64,000 nt of DNA from JAPXSY01 sp033812795 (GCA_033812795.1 JAPXSY010000001.1:124001-188000), one strand, 5' to 3'; shown: positions 8,988 through 19,013, counted from the stretch's first letter. Numbers and translations are program-made. Notes: generated by a model from the sequence alone, not told the origin.

Positions 8988-9015
8988 CGCGCTCGGATCA
9001 AAGGGAAAAATGAAA

Positions 9016-9035
9016 CGGCATGGCGTACCGTGCCG
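9016..9035 (-). terminator. intrinsic terminator of the malic enzyme gene
   Basis: CGGCATGG pairs with CCGTGCCG (one G-U pair) around CGTA, followed on the minus strand by TTTCATTTTTCCC. It sits just beyond the malic enzyme stop, between the convergent thiG and malic enzyme genes. Confidence 0.65.
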
Positions 9036-9052
9036 CACCTCACGTGCACCGA

Positions 9053-10357
9053 TCACCCGCGGGCCGCATCGCGCGCAGCGAGTTCGACCTGCAGGGCCTC
9101 CAAATCAGTATCGGCAGGCGCAGCCCCGGAGGCCACCGCGGCACGAGCCACTGCCAAAGGCACCCCGGTGAACAACCGGCGGTCGAACGGCTTGGGAATG
9201 ATGTATCCGTTGCCGAACACCAGATTTTCGCGCGGATACAACGCCTGCACCTCCGACGGCGTCGGCTGCCGTGCCAAGGCGGCAAGCGCCTCGGAGGCGG
9301 CCACCTTCATCGCGGTGTTGATCGTACGCGCCTTCACATCGAGCGCTCCGCGGAACAGGAACGGAAAACCCAACACATTGTTGACCTGATTGGGATAGTC
9401 GGATCGTCCGGTCGCCATCACATACGGCTTGTCGCCCAGCACCTCGGCCACCCCTTCAGGCCGGATCTCGGGGTCCGGGTTGGCCATGGCAAAGATCGCC
9501 GGGTACTCCGCCATGCCGCGCACATCCTCCGCCGTCACCGCGTCCGCCGCCGAAACGCCGATAAACACATGCGCGCCGCGCAGAACCTCTTGCAGCGTAC
9601 GCGCCGCACTGTCGCACGCATGCCGACGCTTGTGCGCGTTCAGGTCGGCACGGCCCGTGTGGATCACGCCCCGGGTGTCGCACATGACAAGATCCTGTAC
9701 CCCGGCCGCCTTACACATGTCGGCGATGCGGATCCCTGCGGCCCCCGCGCCGTTGATCACCACGCGCAACGATTCCATTGAGCGATCTGAAAGCAGGGCA
9801 TAGTTCATCAACCCGGAAAGCGTGATGACCGCTGTCCCCCATTGATCATCATGAAACACGGGGATATCCAGCAACTCGTCCAGCCGATCCTCGATCTCAA
9901 AGCAGGCCGGCGCCGCGATATCCTCCAGATTGATCCCGCCGTACATCGGCGCGATCGCCAGCACCGCGTCAATCACGCGCTGCGGATCGGTCTTGCCGGT
10001 GTTCGCGCCACCCTGTCGGCAATGGTTCAGAGGAACCGGCCAGGCATCCACATCGCCGAAACTTTTGAAGAGCACGGCCTTGCCCTCCATCACCGGGATA
10101 CTGGCCTCCGCACCCAAATCACCGAGACCGAGGATCGCCGTGCCATCCGACACGACGGCCACCAGACTGCGCTTCGCCGTGTAGTCGAACACTTTTGCGG
10201 AATGGGTGGCGATCTCGCGCACCGCGTGCGCCACACCCGGCGTGTAGGCCAGACACAAATCGGTTTGGGTTTGAAGCGGCTTGGACATCCGCATTCCGAT
10301 CTTCCCGCCGATATGAAATGCCAACACCGTCTCGCGTGTCACAGAATCCTTCGACAT
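9053..10357 (-). CDS. NAD(P)-dependent malic enzyme
   Basis: About 434 residues. It decarboxylates malate to pyruvate with NAD(P)+ and a divalent metal in the cytoplasm. The malic N-domain shows the YTPGVA signature, DGTAILGLGDLG and the metal-site segment FEIEDRLDEL...PVFHDDQWGTA. The NAD-binding domain follows with GAGAAGIR. Length fits the short bacterial form without the phosphotransacetylase-like extension of MaeB. The start was taken at MSKDSVTRETV because GAGGAG lies 7 nt before it; an ATG one codon upstream is equally possible. Convergent with thiG, divergent from pyrC. Confidence 0.92.
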   Translation of the reverse strand: MSKDSVTRETVLAFHIGGKIGMRMSKPLQTQTDLCLAYTPGVAHAVREIATHSAKVFDYTAKRSLVAVVSDGTAILGLGDLGAEASIPVMEGKAVLFKSFGDVDAWPVPLNHCRQGGANTGKTDPQRVIDAVLAIAPMYGGINLEDIAAPACFEIEDRLDELLDIPVFHDDQWGTAVITLSGLMNYALLSDRSMESLRVVINGAGAAGIRIADMCKAAGVQDLVMCDTRGVIHTGRADLNAHKRRHACDSAARTLQEVLRGAHVFIGVSAADAVTAEDVRGMAEYPAIFAMANPDPEIRPEGVAEVLGDKPYVMATGRSDYPNQVNNVLGFPFLFRGALDVKARTINTAMKVAASEALAALARQPTPSEVQALYPRENLVFGNGYIIPKPFDRRLFTGVPLAVARAAVASGAAPADTDLEALQVELAARDAARG

Positions 10358-10481
10358 CATCCATCTCCTCGCATGCTTGCGTTCCGGCACACTGATCCGG
10401 AATGGAGGCATAGCTTACTTGTTTCCCTGACCGCATGCGAGTCGAAAGCGGCTGCCGCCGCAGACGCGAGCATATCCCTAG

Positions 10482-10513
10482 CTTGATTTCATGACGTTTC
10501 CTGTGTTTCATGG
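10482..10513 (-). repeat. 32-bp dispersed repeat (ccatgaaacac family), copy 1
   Basis: Differs at 2 of 32 positions from the copy at 25006-25037 (opposite orientation) and is close to the pair at 29888-29920 and 30060-30092. It lies in the 229-bp divergent region between the malic enzyme gene and pyrC. Confidence 0.75.
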
Positions 10514-10553
10514 CACGAATACGGAAGTGCGTTCAAAATTGCTGGAAGCACGC

Positions 10554-10581
10554 TTGACCGTGCGGTGTGCCCCGGTATACT
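10554..10581 (+). promoter_or_regulatory. pyrC promoter, apparently leaderless
   Basis: TTGACC, 16-bp spacer, TATACT; the -10 box ends 8 nt before the pyrC ATG at 10590. Transcription would start about 2 nt before the start codon, and no Shine-Dalgarno is visible. Confidence 0.75.
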
Positions 10582-10589
10582 TAAGCGGC

Positions 10590-11858
10590 ATGGTGAACCT
10601 GATTTTAGAGCGTGTGCGGGTGATCGATCCGGCAGAAGGCCGGGATGAGACCGCGGATCTCGTTCTTCGCGACGGTATTCTACAGGGCGGTGCCGCGACA
10701 ACGGAGGGGTTGCGGCGCATCCGGGCCGAAGGCTGGATCGCGGCACCCGGGTTTTGGGATGTCCATGTGCACTTCCGCGAGCCCGGTAACACGCAGGCTG
10801 AAACCCGGCGTTCCGGTGCCGGAGCAGCGGCCGCGGGTGGGTTCACGCATGTCGTCACCATGCCCAACACTTCGCCCGCAGGCGATTCCGCGGTTTGGGT
10901 GCAGGAGCAAGCCGCTGATGATGTGCCGGTGCGGATCCTCCCTGCGGCCTGCGTGACACGAGGCCGTCAGGGCCGCGATCTTGCGGAACTGGAGGCGCTC
11001 GCGCAGGCAGGAGCGGTCGCATTCACCGATGACGGCGCCATGGTGGCGGACGAGGACGTGATGAGGTGCGCCATGACACGCGCCCGCGCGTTGAATAGGC
11101 CTGTGATGGATCACGCTGTCGTTCCGTCGATCGCCGGGAAGGGGGTTGTGCGCGACTGTCCCCTCGCACGCGCAAACGGTTGGCCGATCTTTCCGGCCGA
11201 AGCGGAAGTGGAGGCGGTGCGGCGCGATATCCGTCTCTGCCGGGAAACCGGCTGCGCCACGCACATCCAGCACGTCTCCTGCGCTGAATCGGTGGCCGCC
11301 ATTCGGGTGGCGCGCGCAGAGGGCCTGCCCGTGACCGCTGAAGTCACGCCGCATCATCTCGCGCTGGCGGCCGAGGATATCCCGTCTGATGACGGCCACT
11401 TCCGAATGAACCCCCCTCTCGGAACCCGCAAGGATGCGCGCGCGCTGCGTGAGGCGGTGCTGGACGGCACGCTCGGCCTTTTCGCGACCGACCATGCCCC
11501 GCATACACCCGAAACGAAAACACACGGGTTTCTCCGCGCCGCTTTCGGAGTCATTGGACTGGAGACTGCGATCGGCGTCACCTGGCGAATTCTGGTTGAG
11601 GAAGAGGGGATGACGCCCTTGGACTGGGTCGCGCGCTGGAGTTGCGGTCCTGCGGCGTTACTCCGGCAACCCGTGCCCGCATTGCGGCCAGGCCTGCCCG
11701 TTGATCTGGTGCTGATCGATCCGGCCACGCCCTGGATTGTGAATCCCGAAACCTTCCGTTCTCGTTCCCGCAACACACCGTTCGCGGGTTGGAACCTCCA
11801 CGCCCGCGCCCGCCTCACAGTTTGCGGCGGACGCGCAACCTATTCGGATCTGCCATGA
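10590..11858 (+). CDS. pyrC: dihydroorotase
   Basis: 422 residues, the multifunctional-type class I enzyme that cyclises carbamoyl aspartate to dihydroorotate in pyrimidine synthesis. The metal motif DVHVHFREPG (His59, His61) is followed by AFTDDGAMV, where class I members of the Aquifex/Bacillus kind use Asp as a ligand instead of a carboxylated lysine. Later come HIQHVS, TPHHL and ATDHAPHT. The first ATG after the promoter at 10590 gives MVNLILERVRVID, matching the family N-terminus; upstream in-frame codons precede the -10 box. It overlaps the next gene by 4 bp (ATGA), coupling pyrimidine synthesis to purine salvage. Confidence 0.93.
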   Translation: MVNLILERVRVIDPAEGRDETADLVLRDGILQGGAATTEGLRRIRAEGWIAAPGFWDVHVHFREPGNTQAETRRSGAGAAAAGGFTHVVTMPNTSPAGDSAVWVQEQAADDVPVRILPAACVTRGRQGRDLAELEALAQAGAVAFTDDGAMVADEDVMRCAMTRARALNRPVMDHAVVPSIAGKGVVRDCPLARANGWPIFPAEAEVEAVRRDIRLCRETGCATHIQHVSCAESVAAIRVARAEGLPVTAEVTPHHLALAAEDIPSDDGHFRMNPPLGTRKDARALREAVLDGTLGLFATDHAPHTPETKTHGFLRAAFGVIGLETAIGVTWRILVEEEGMTPLDWVARWSCGPAALLRQPVPALRPGLPVDLVLIDPATPWIVNPETFRSRSRNTPFAGWNLHARARLTVCGGRATYSDLP

Positions 11859-12703
11859 ACACCCCACTGTTTGAAGACGCCTTCCGCGCCCTGCCGCCCC
11901 CCTGCACGGACGGGGAACCCGATTGCGGAATGATCCTTGGTTCCGGTTGGAGCCAGACTTTGTCCGTAGACCCGCCGATCGCGGAGATCGCCTACGACCA
12001 GATCCCGGGGCTCGGTGCCAGTACGGTCGTCGGTCACGCAGGCCGATTCGTGTTGTTCGAGCGTCACGGGATCCGCGTGGCCGCTTTTCTGGGCCGCCGC
12101 CACTGGTATGAGGGGGCGGGATGGGAACCGGTTGTGCTGCCGGTCGAACTGTTGCGTCGACTCGGCACGCGAAACCTGCTGATCACCAATGCGGCCGGCG
12201 GGATCCGCCCCACGTTCAAACCGGGCGACCTCATGCTGATCCGTGACCACATCAACAGCGTGGGACTGAACCCGCTGATCGGCCCGGTCCTTCCCGGCTG
12301 GGGGCCGCGGTTCCCCGACCAGTCGCGCGTGTACGATCCGGAGTTGACGAACCTGCTGCGTGAAGCGGCGCACGATAGCGGCACGTCCCTTTCGGACGGG
12401 GTGTATGTGTTCACGTCCGGACCGGGATACGAAACCCCGGCCGAGATCCGTGCGTATTCCGGCATGGGCGGGGACGCCGTAGGGATGTCCACGGTTCCAG
12501 AGGCGATTGTCGCCAATGCGGCCGGAATGCGAATTGCCGCGCTGAGCTGCATCACCAACATGGCGGCGGGGATCAGCGGGCCGCACCTATCGCATGAGGA
12601 GGTGCTCGAACAGACCCGTGTAACGGCACCGCTGATGTCGTCACTGCTCGACGCGTTTCTAGCGCGGCTCGCGCACCAAATCCGGCGCGTGCCCCGTGAA
12701 TGA
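11855..12703 (+). CDS. purine nucleoside phosphorylase (class II, trimeric type)
   Basis: 282 residues. Phosphorolysis of inosine/guanosine to base and ribose 1-phosphate. Evidence: GMILGSGWS phosphate loop, GHAGRFVL, TNAAGGI, SGPGYETPAEIR with the purine-site Glu, GGDAVGMSTVPEAIVAN, and CITNMAAG with the Asn that selects 6-oxopurines. The start overlaps the pyrC stop. Size and motifs match DeoD-unrelated PunA enzymes; an MTA phosphorylase assignment is less likely because of the ETPAE and TN residues. Confidence 0.93.
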   Translation: MNTPLFEDAFRALPPPCTDGEPDCGMILGSGWSQTLSVDPPIAEIAYDQIPGLGASTVVGHAGRFVLFERHGIRVAAFLGRRHWYEGAGWEPVVLPVELLRRLGTRNLLITNAAGGIRPTFKPGDLMLIRDHINSVGLNPLIGPVLPGWGPRFPDQSRVYDPELTNLLREAAHDSGTSLSDGVYVFTSGPGYETPAEIRAYSGMGGDAVGMSTVPEAIVANAAGMRIAALSCITNMAAGISGPHLSHEEVLEQTRVTAPLMSSLLDAFLARLAHQIRRVPRE

Positions 12704-12800
12704 GCGCATCGGCCGTCTGTCTGCCTAAGGAAACAATCCGTTTCGTATTGCTGATTTCGATTCGCCAGTCACCCAACCCAACACCTTTCTGGAGACCTGA

Positions 12801-13976
12801 ATGCCTCTTCCCACACCCGCATTTGTGATCGATACCGCCGCACTGGAGCGGAATCTCGCGGTGCTGCGCGAAGTCAAGCGCCGCACGGACTGCCGCATCC
12901 TGCTCGCGCTGAAAGCCTTTTCCATGTTCAGCGTGTTTCCGCTGTTGCGGCGCACGCTGGACGGCTGTTGCGCCAGCTCCGTGCACGAGACGCGACTGGG
13001 ACGTGAACAGTTCGGCGGCGAGGTCCACGCTTTTGCCGCCGCGTTTTCCGAAGGGGAGATGTCTGAAATCGCGACGCTTGCGGATTGTGTGACGCTCAAC
13101 TCCCTGTCACAGTGGCGGCACTTCCGTCACATACTGGTCTCAGTCGGGAGGGATATCCCCTGCGGACTGCGCATCAATCCGGAACACTCGGAGGGCACCA
13201 CGCCCCTGTACGATCCGTGTGCACCCGGTTCCCGGCTGGGCATCCGACGCGAAACCCTGAATAACGAACGGCTCGACGGCATCACAGGACTCCACTCCCA
13301 TACGCTTTGTGAACAGGACGCCGCCCCCTTCCAGCGTACCCTTGAGGTGATCGAGGCCCGCTTCGGCGATCTGCTGCCCCAGATGCGCTGGATGAACTTC
13401 GGCGGTGGTCATTTGATTACCCAGCCGGGGTATGATCTCGACCTGCTCTGCAACACGCTCAATGCCTTCCGCGAGCGCCACCCCCAGATCGAAACCCTCT
13501 ATCTGGAACCGGGCGCGGCGTGCGTGCTGAACGCCGGAACCCTGGCCGCAACCGTGCTGGACGTGGTGGAGAACGACATGCCGATCGCGATTCTCGACGC
13601 CTCGTGCGCCTGCCACATGCCGGACGTGCTGGAAATGCCCTACCGTCCGCGCGTGTTCCGCGATGCGGGCTGGCACGGCGAAGCCGTGCCGGGGCCACAG
13701 GCCGACTGCGGCGCGGACCCCGGAGTCAAAGCACACACCGTACGGCTGGCGGGCCCCACCTGCCTTGCGGGCGACATCATCGGGGATTGGTCCTTCGATT
13801 CGCCGGTCAGACCCGGCGACCGCATCCTCTTCGAAGACATGGCCCATTACACCATGGTGAAAACCAACACCTTCAACGGCATCCGGCTCCCGACGCTTGC
13901 CGTGCGCGAACCGGATGGCGCGATCCGGATCGCACGCGTGTTTGGGTACGAGGATTTCAAATCCCGGCTCTCCTGA
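12801..13976 (+). CDS. nspC: carboxynorspermidine decarboxylase
   Basis: 391 residues, PLP-dependent alanine-racemase-fold decarboxylase. It makes norspermidine or spermidine in the route that uses carboxy(nor)spermidine dehydrogenase. Lys38 in LLALKAFS is the expected PLP lysine. GLHSHTLCEQ, NFGGGH, LEPGAA and PTCLAGDIIGDWSF are typical of NspC. The start is preceded by GGAG. The partner dehydrogenase gene is not in the window. A strong hairpin follows the stop. Confidence 0.94.
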   Translation: MPLPTPAFVIDTAALERNLAVLREVKRRTDCRILLALKAFSMFSVFPLLRRTLDGCCASSVHETRLGREQFGGEVHAFAAAFSEGEMSEIATLADCVTLNSLSQWRHFRHILVSVGRDIPCGLRINPEHSEGTTPLYDPCAPGSRLGIRRETLNNERLDGITGLHSHTLCEQDAAPFQRTLEVIEARFGDLLPQMRWMNFGGGHLITQPGYDLDLLCNTLNAFRERHPQIETLYLEPGAACVLNAGTLAATVLDVVENDMPIAILDASCACHMPDVLEMPYRPRVFRDAGWHGEAVPGPQADCGADPGVKAHTVRLAGPTCLAGDIIGDWSFDSPVRPGDRILFEDMAHYTMVKTNTFNGIRLPTLAVREPDGAIRIARVFGYEDFKSRLS

Positions 13977-14001
13977 TTTTCACGCTGGCCCACACCAAGA
14001 A

Positions 14002-14027
14002 GGACGTGTCCGTTTCCGGACACGTCC
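14002..14027. terminator. bidirectional terminator hairpin between nspC and the DUF1080 gene
   Basis: Perfect 11-bp stem GGACGTGTCCG / CGGACACGTCC with a TTTC loop between two convergent genes. There is no long T-tract on either side. Confidence 0.7.
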
Positions 14028-14053
14028 CCAATGCGCTATCCAAGCGGAACCGG

Positions 14054-15343
14054 TTACAGTTCGCGGATATAGATGTTCTTGAACTCCAGCGGATCGCCGT
14101 GGCACTGCAACTCGATCTGCTCTTTGGGGAAGACCGGTTTGCTACGGTCCCAGAAGTTCTCCAGCACCGTGTTGTCGACCACCAACTCGCCGTTCAGTTT
14201 GACCGTCACGCGCTCGCCAACCATTTTGATGTAAAAGGTGTTCCATTCGCCGGGCAGCCGGTCCGCGATCTTCAACGCCTTGCTGGGGTTCTTTTTGTTG
14301 TTATACAACCCCCCGGAACCGATATTCCACTGATTGTGGGCGTCCCAAATCTGCACTTGCGGCGAGCCGCGCAGATAGAGTCCGCTATCCCCGCGGACCG
14401 ACAGCAGACGCCAGTCGACCCACATTTCGAAATCGCCGTAATCCTTGGCGGTCGCGAGGCTGTATCCCTTGCCGTCGAAATACAGGGCCTGATCCCGGAT
14501 ATGCCAATGCTTCCGTGCCAGCTCGTCCGCCTTTTTCTGCATGGCCGCGCGTTTCTCCGGTGTGGCCTGTTGCCGGACCAGAGGATTGTCGAATCTCTCT
14601 TCTCTGGTGACCCCCTTCCAGTTGGTCATGTCTTTCCCGTTGAACAACAGGGTGAACCCTTCCGGAGCGCGGTTATCGGTCGGCCGGGCCACCGTATAAT
14701 CGGCCGGGACCTCCTTGATGCGGATATGGCGCCAATCCACACGCGAGCCGTGCCCGAGCCAGGCGATATGCCCTTTGGTATTACGCAGGCCGGGATGGGG
14801 CTTGCCGTCCATCGTCTCGTTGATGGTTGAGAGGTCCGCATCGACAATCACTTCCCCATTCAGGATCACCGTGATCCGCGAACCGATGGCGCGCACCTCT
14901 TGGAAGTTCCACATGCCCACCTTCTTCTGGTGTCCCCGCTTGGCCGGCACCACCCCATAGATCGAGCCGTGATACTGATACGGCTTGAGCGCCGTGTACT
15001 TGGGGCCCGAATCATCCAGAATTTGCAGTTCCATGCCGTTGTATGCGGCGTCTCCCTCTGCCGGGCAGCGGATCCCGAGTCCGTTGTTGGAGTTGGTTTG
15101 GACAAGAAATTCAAAACGCAGGATGAAGTTGTCGTACTGCTTCTCGGTCAGCAGCTTACCCCCGCTCTTTTCTTTGCAGAACAGAACCCCGTTCTCGACC
15201 GCGTACCCGCCTGTCGCACCAGTCCACCCGGACAAGTCTTTCCCGTTGAAGAGCGAGACGAAGCCCTCTTCCAGAACTCCGGCCGCCATACCCATCCCCG
15301 CCAGCGCACACGCGAATGCGGTGCCGATCAACATCCGTTTCAT
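14054..15343 (-). CDS. exported protein with two DUF1080 domains
   Basis: 429 residues with a signal peptide (MKRMLIGTAFACALAGMGMA). Two tandem DUF1080 (3-keto-disaccharide hydrolase-like, concanavalin fold) domains, each opening with a SLFNGKDLSGW / TLLFNGKDMTNW motif, at about residues 30-220 and 230-429. Members are abundant in PVC and Bacteroidetes genomes, where some cleave 3-keto-glycosides in the periplasm; activity here is inferred. The start is set by AAAGGGAGAAT before ATG. It is preceded on the same strand, 126 bp away, by a large secreted glycosidase-like gene. Confidence 0.87.
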   Translation of the reverse strand: MKRMLIGTAFACALAGMGMAAGVLEEGFVSLFNGKDLSGWTGATGGYAVENGVLFCKEKSGGKLLTEKQYDNFILRFEFLVQTNSNNGLGIRCPAEGDAAYNGMELQILDDSGPKYTALKPYQYHGSIYGVVPAKRGHQKKVGMWNFQEVRAIGSRITVILNGEVIVDADLSTINETMDGKPHPGLRNTKGHIAWLGHGSRVDWRHIRIKEVPADYTVARPTDNRAPEGFTLLFNGKDMTNWKGVTREERFDNPLVRQQATPEKRAAMQKKADELARKHWHIRDQALYFDGKGYSLATAKDYGDFEMWVDWRLLSVRGDSGLYLRGSPQVQIWDAHNQWNIGSGGLYNNKKNPSKALKIADRLPGEWNTFYIKMVGERVTVKLNGELVVDNTVLENFWDRSKPVFPKEQIELQCHGDPLEFKNIYIREL

Positions 15344-15469
15344 ATTCTCCCTTTCCCTCATACGTATCCGGTGCGTCAGAAACCATCCGCGCACTTGTAC
15401 GGCGAGTATTAAAATCCTTTCTGATCGTAAAAGCAATCCTGAAACCCCAGCGTTCTCTTCGAAAGCGCC

Positions 15470-18400
15470 TTAATCGCGCAGTGTCGCGGTCCGCAGGGTG
15501 ACGGTCGCGCCAGTGGCCTCCTCACGGAGGGTGACCGTCGGGAACGTACCGTCGAAGGGAAAACGGTAGTCCAATTTCCCCTTGCGGAAAAGCGCGACGC
15601 CGGAGTAGTCCGGAATGCCCTCGACCGCGACCCGGCACGGCATGGAGACATCGATCTCGCGGCCCGTAGTGTCGCAGGCCTGCGCGGTGACGCGCATGTA
15701 TGTCCCCTCGCGCACGATCCCGGCACGGAACCTCCCCAACTCGTGATCGCTCAGCAGCAGGATGGCGGCGTCACCGCCATCGAGCGTGAGCGATAGCCGC
15801 GACTGTCCGTTACCCCCCGTCGTGACCGCAAGACGCCGCGCGGTGCGGAGGTTGTAAGCGAACCGGCCGAGCGCGCTGCGGAACAGCACGTCGCCGGTCT
15901 GCCGCACTCCCCGTTCCGGCAACACACGGAAATGACCGTATATCGGCCCCCATGTACGCAAGTCGTTGACCACCGAAAGGAAGTGCGTGTCGTCCAGTCT
16001 AGTCACGTTCAGTGCCGTGTGCGGCATCAGGCAACGGGCGTTCAACCGCCCGAGCCGGTCCAGTAACGGGGCAAAGGGCCCCGCGTCCGCCCCTTGCGCG
16101 GCGGCCTCAGCCAACCGCGCGTCCAACGCCTCAATCACCGCCGGACGTCCGCTGTCCGCTCCGTATCGGGATTCGACCTCGGCGACGATGCGCGCGTGCT
16201 CCTCTGCGGACAGCGCCCCGCCGGTGTCGCGCACGGTCACGGCATTCGGGAAAAAAGCGTGCGCCGTATCCGGCACTGCCAGCACACGGCCGGGCGTCTC
16301 CACAAAGGTCCGGAGCGCCTGCCACGCCGGTTCGAACAGATACGTGAGGTTCGGGATAAACACCATGTCGTACCCATCGAGCAGCTTCGGATCACGCGTG
16401 AAGTCCTCGTCGAAAAGCAGATCATAGGCGACCCCGGAACGGGTGAGTTCCGCCAGCAACGGCGTGTAATCGGTCGGCCAGCGCTGGTCCGCAAACAGGC
16501 TGTCCGCGAAACACGAATAGACCGCGATCTGACGCGGAGCGTTGCTCCACGCGGGAAGCAGAGCCCGGAAGGGCGGAAGCTCCTCCGCAAGCAGACGCCG
16601 CACGCGCGGCGCAAGCGTGGGATGATCGCCCTTAAAGGAGAGACGCTTGGCCCGGATGACACGCGCCGCTTCTTCCGCATTGGGTGCGGTCGAACCAAGC
16701 AGCGCATCGATCTCCGCTTTGGGCAGCCCGTGCCCCCGCATCATCTCAAGCGCCTGAAACAGAACCAGCATGGAGGTGGGCCGGATCAGCGAAGCCCAGC
16801 AGGACGCGGCGAAAATGTCGCCGGACGGCATGGCCGGATAGGGCCCCGCGTTCATATGCAGAAAGGCGGGAAAGGAGGAGGATCGCATGCGCGGCTGATG
16901 CCGGATATGCGCGGTGAGCGCCTCCTGCAGCCAGACTACGCGCAACCCCGGCGTGTAGCACCAGGTCTGCGCGATGTCGAGACGGTCGTCATATCCGCGC
17001 AGGGAGAGACGACGCGTAAGCGGGGCCACCACAGAGAGCACATCGGGCCGCTCGCGCCTCATGGCCGTAGCGATATGCTGGTTGAGCAGACTTTCCGAAT
17101 CACCGTGCGGCCCCTTGCGGTCGAGATGCCAGCGGTAGAGCGGATCGGACGCCGGAATGATCCGGCTGGCGGGAATCGGATAGTTCGCCAACACCGGCGA
17201 GAGCCGCCCGATGGGACGCACCAGCTCGCGTTTGCCGTCTCCCATCCAAGGCGTAAGGTCGAGGCCGAAATGCTCTGCAGCGTAACGTCGGGCCGGCTCG
17301 CTGAAGTTGACCTGAAAGTTCGGATTGTATTCATTGTTGATGTCGATGTGCGTGAGCGCGGGATAGAAGGCGAGCCGCCGGACGATCCCGTCCGTGCAGA
17401 CACGCATCTGCTCCCGCATCCGTTCGCTGAAATAAAAATCATTGTAGGAGCGCTTCTGATGAGGCGTGAAGGCCCGGTCCTCCGGATGGTCGGCGCGCGC
17501 CCAACCGGTCCACCGCAATTGAACCGGCCCCCAGTGGAGTCCCGCCAGCATCGCGTCGGCGCAATGCCGGACCGTCGCCATGGTGTAACCCGGCTCGCCC
17601 GGCAAGAACTGACACCAGGAGGAGGTCTGGAGCTGATTGACCGGAACCGGCGCAGGCGTCACGGTGGCAGGCAGTGACTGGCGGTTGAGCGCTTTGCCTC
17701 CCGCAGTGACGGAAAAGGTCTGAACCGTATCCCCGGGTTTCAGCGTGATCAGGACCGGCACGTCGATCACCCGCTCGCCCTGAGCCTCCAACCGCCCGAC
17801 TGGCTGCGTGAACCGCTGGTCTCCGATCTCCCATTCGAACGCCACGCCCTCCAGCGCCGTGTCGGAAAGATTCCGCACCTGGAAAGAGTAGGACCGGGGT
17901 TCGAAGCCGCGCGCCAAATGGCGGATATAGCGCAACGGTGTGACACGGACCAAACCGGCCGTGGCCAAGTCGTTCAGATCGATGGCTGCGACCTCCTCCT
18001 CGTCCAACGCACGATCCCAAGCCGCAAAAGTGCGGAGATGGCCGTCCAGCGCACGTTCGGGCCCGCCGCACCCGAGATTCCAGTCGCTCACATCCTCGAC
18101 CGGAATCCCGGCCAGTTCAGCCCGCTTGACCCCGTCGACCCAAACTTTGGCCGTACCGCGCTGACGGGTCAGCACAACCGTGTAGACGCGTCCGGTCTCC
18201 GGCAAAACACCGGTCTCGGCAAAACGCTTCGCGCTCGAATCCGTACGGTCGGCATGATGCAGCGTAAGCTGGTTGCGGTGCTGCGAACGGAACCCGAGGT
18301 GCAGCGTCGGCCACCAGCGTTGACGCCGCGTTTGCTCGAACACCGTCTGGTAGAGCCCTCCTGTTTTAAACACCGAAAAGGTAACCAGCACAGTGAAATC

Positions 18401-18763
18401 ATCCTCCGGCATCCGCTGCGTCAAGACCGGGGGCAACGACAAGATCTCGCGTGTCTGAAAGATCCCGGCGTGATTCGTGATCGCCCCGGACGAGTCGCTG
18501 TACTCGGTTTCGCGCCCCCCGGCCATCCTCAGCCCTTCACGATTGAATATCGGCTGATTGACCTCATGCACCCCCCCGGTCGCATCGAGCGCCCGGCCCT
18601 TGCGCGTGAAAACCAGTTCCCATTCCGTTTCGGCCGATGATCCCTTCAGCGTGCCGTTGAACTCCGCCTTCCCCAGAAAGCCCCGTTGCCACTCCCCCTC
18701 CCCGGCTCGAAGACACAGAACGGCAAGGCAAAAAACAGCCAATAACGCGGGTAAATGTCTCAT
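15470..18763 (-). CDS. large exported LamG plus glycosidase-like protein
   Basis: 1097 residues from the ATG at 18763 (signal peptide MRHLPALLAVFCLAVLCLRA; GGAGGGG upstream). In order: a LamG/concanavalin-like domain (about 30-270), an Ig-like stretch, then a region resembling clan GH-A barrels with HIDINNEYNP, where the Asn-Glu pair could be the acid/base, and a flavodoxin-like segment (VFIPNLTYLFEPAWQALRTF) like the trimerisation domain of GH42 beta-galactosidases. A C-terminal beta domain follows. It probably hydrolyses a glycoside outside the cytoplasm. Family assignment is tentative. A -10 hexamer TATACT on the minus strand at 18835-18830 would give a leader of about 60 nt. Confidence 0.7.
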   Translation of the reverse strand: MRHLPALLAVFCLAVLCLRAGEGEWQRGFLGKAEFNGTLKGSSAETEWELVFTRKGRALDATGGVHEVNQPIFNREGLRMAGGRETEYSDSSGAITNHAGIFQTREILSLPPVLTQRMPEDDFTVLVTFSVFKTGGLYQTVFEQTRRQRWWPTLHLGFRSQHRNQLTLHHADRTDSSAKRFAETGVLPETGRVYTVVLTRQRGTAKVWVDGVKRAELAGIPVEDVSDWNLGCGGPERALDGHLRTFAAWDRALDEEEVAAIDLNDLATAGLVRVTPLRYIRHLARGFEPRSYSFQVRNLSDTALEGVAFEWEIGDQRFTQPVGRLEAQGERVIDVPVLITLKPGDTVQTFSVTAGGKALNRQSLPATVTPAPVPVNQLQTSSWCQFLPGEPGYTMATVRHCADAMLAGLHWGPVQLRWTGWARADHPEDRAFTPHQKRSYNDFYFSERMREQMRVCTDGIVRRLAFYPALTHIDINNEYNPNFQVNFSEPARRYAAEHFGLDLTPWMGDGKRELVRPIGRLSPVLANYPIPASRIIPASDPLYRWHLDRKGPHGDSESLLNQHIATAMRRERPDVLSVVAPLTRRLSLRGYDDRLDIAQTWCYTPGLRVVWLQEALTAHIRHQPRMRSSSFPAFLHMNAGPYPAMPSGDIFAASCWASLIRPTSMLVLFQALEMMRGHGLPKAEIDALLGSTAPNAEEAARVIRAKRLSFKGDHPTLAPRVRRLLAEELPPFRALLPAWSNAPRQIAVYSCFADSLFADQRWPTDYTPLLAELTRSGVAYDLLFDEDFTRDPKLLDGYDMVFIPNLTYLFEPAWQALRTFVETPGRVLAVPDTAHAFFPNAVTVRDTGGALSAEEHARIVAEVESRYGADSGRPAVIEALDARLAEAAAQGADAGPFAPLLDRLGRLNARCLMPHTALNVTRLDDTHFLSVVNDLRTWGPIYGHFRVLPERGVRQTGDVLFRSALGRFAYNLRTARRLAVTTGGNGQSRLSLTLDGGDAAILLLSDHELGRFRAGIVREGTYMRVTAQACDTTGREIDVSMPCRVAVEGIPDYSGVALFRKGKLDYRFPFDGTFPTVTLREEATGATVTLRTATLRD

Positions 18764-18974
18764 GCCCAGAACCCCTCCCGCCGAACCGCTGACCAGACAC
18801 GCTTCCGATCTCGATCCCGGATACCACACAGTATACCCCATTTCCCATGCGGCAGACTAACGATTTCCCGTTATCGTGCGCGACAACGAAGAACAGGTGA
18901 CCTTTCAGCGCTCTTTGGTTTCCGCAGGTCGAATGTCGCGGATCGTAAGCCGACGCGTTCTGCTGGCTCCTCTC

Positions 18975-19003
18975 TTGCATTCGCGACCCTCCCCCGCTAC
19001 ACT
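18975..19003 (+). promoter_or_regulatory. manA promoter, apparently leaderless
   Basis: TTGCAT, 17-bp spacer, TACACT; the -10 box ends 10 nt before the ATG at 19014. No Shine-Dalgarno is present. Confidence 0.65.
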
Positions 19004-19013
19004 GGCAAACGGA

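Noticed and set aside
16094..17677. 527-codon open frame on the plus strand
   Set aside because: Antisense to the 1097-residue glycosidase-like gene; no start signal and no family resemblance.
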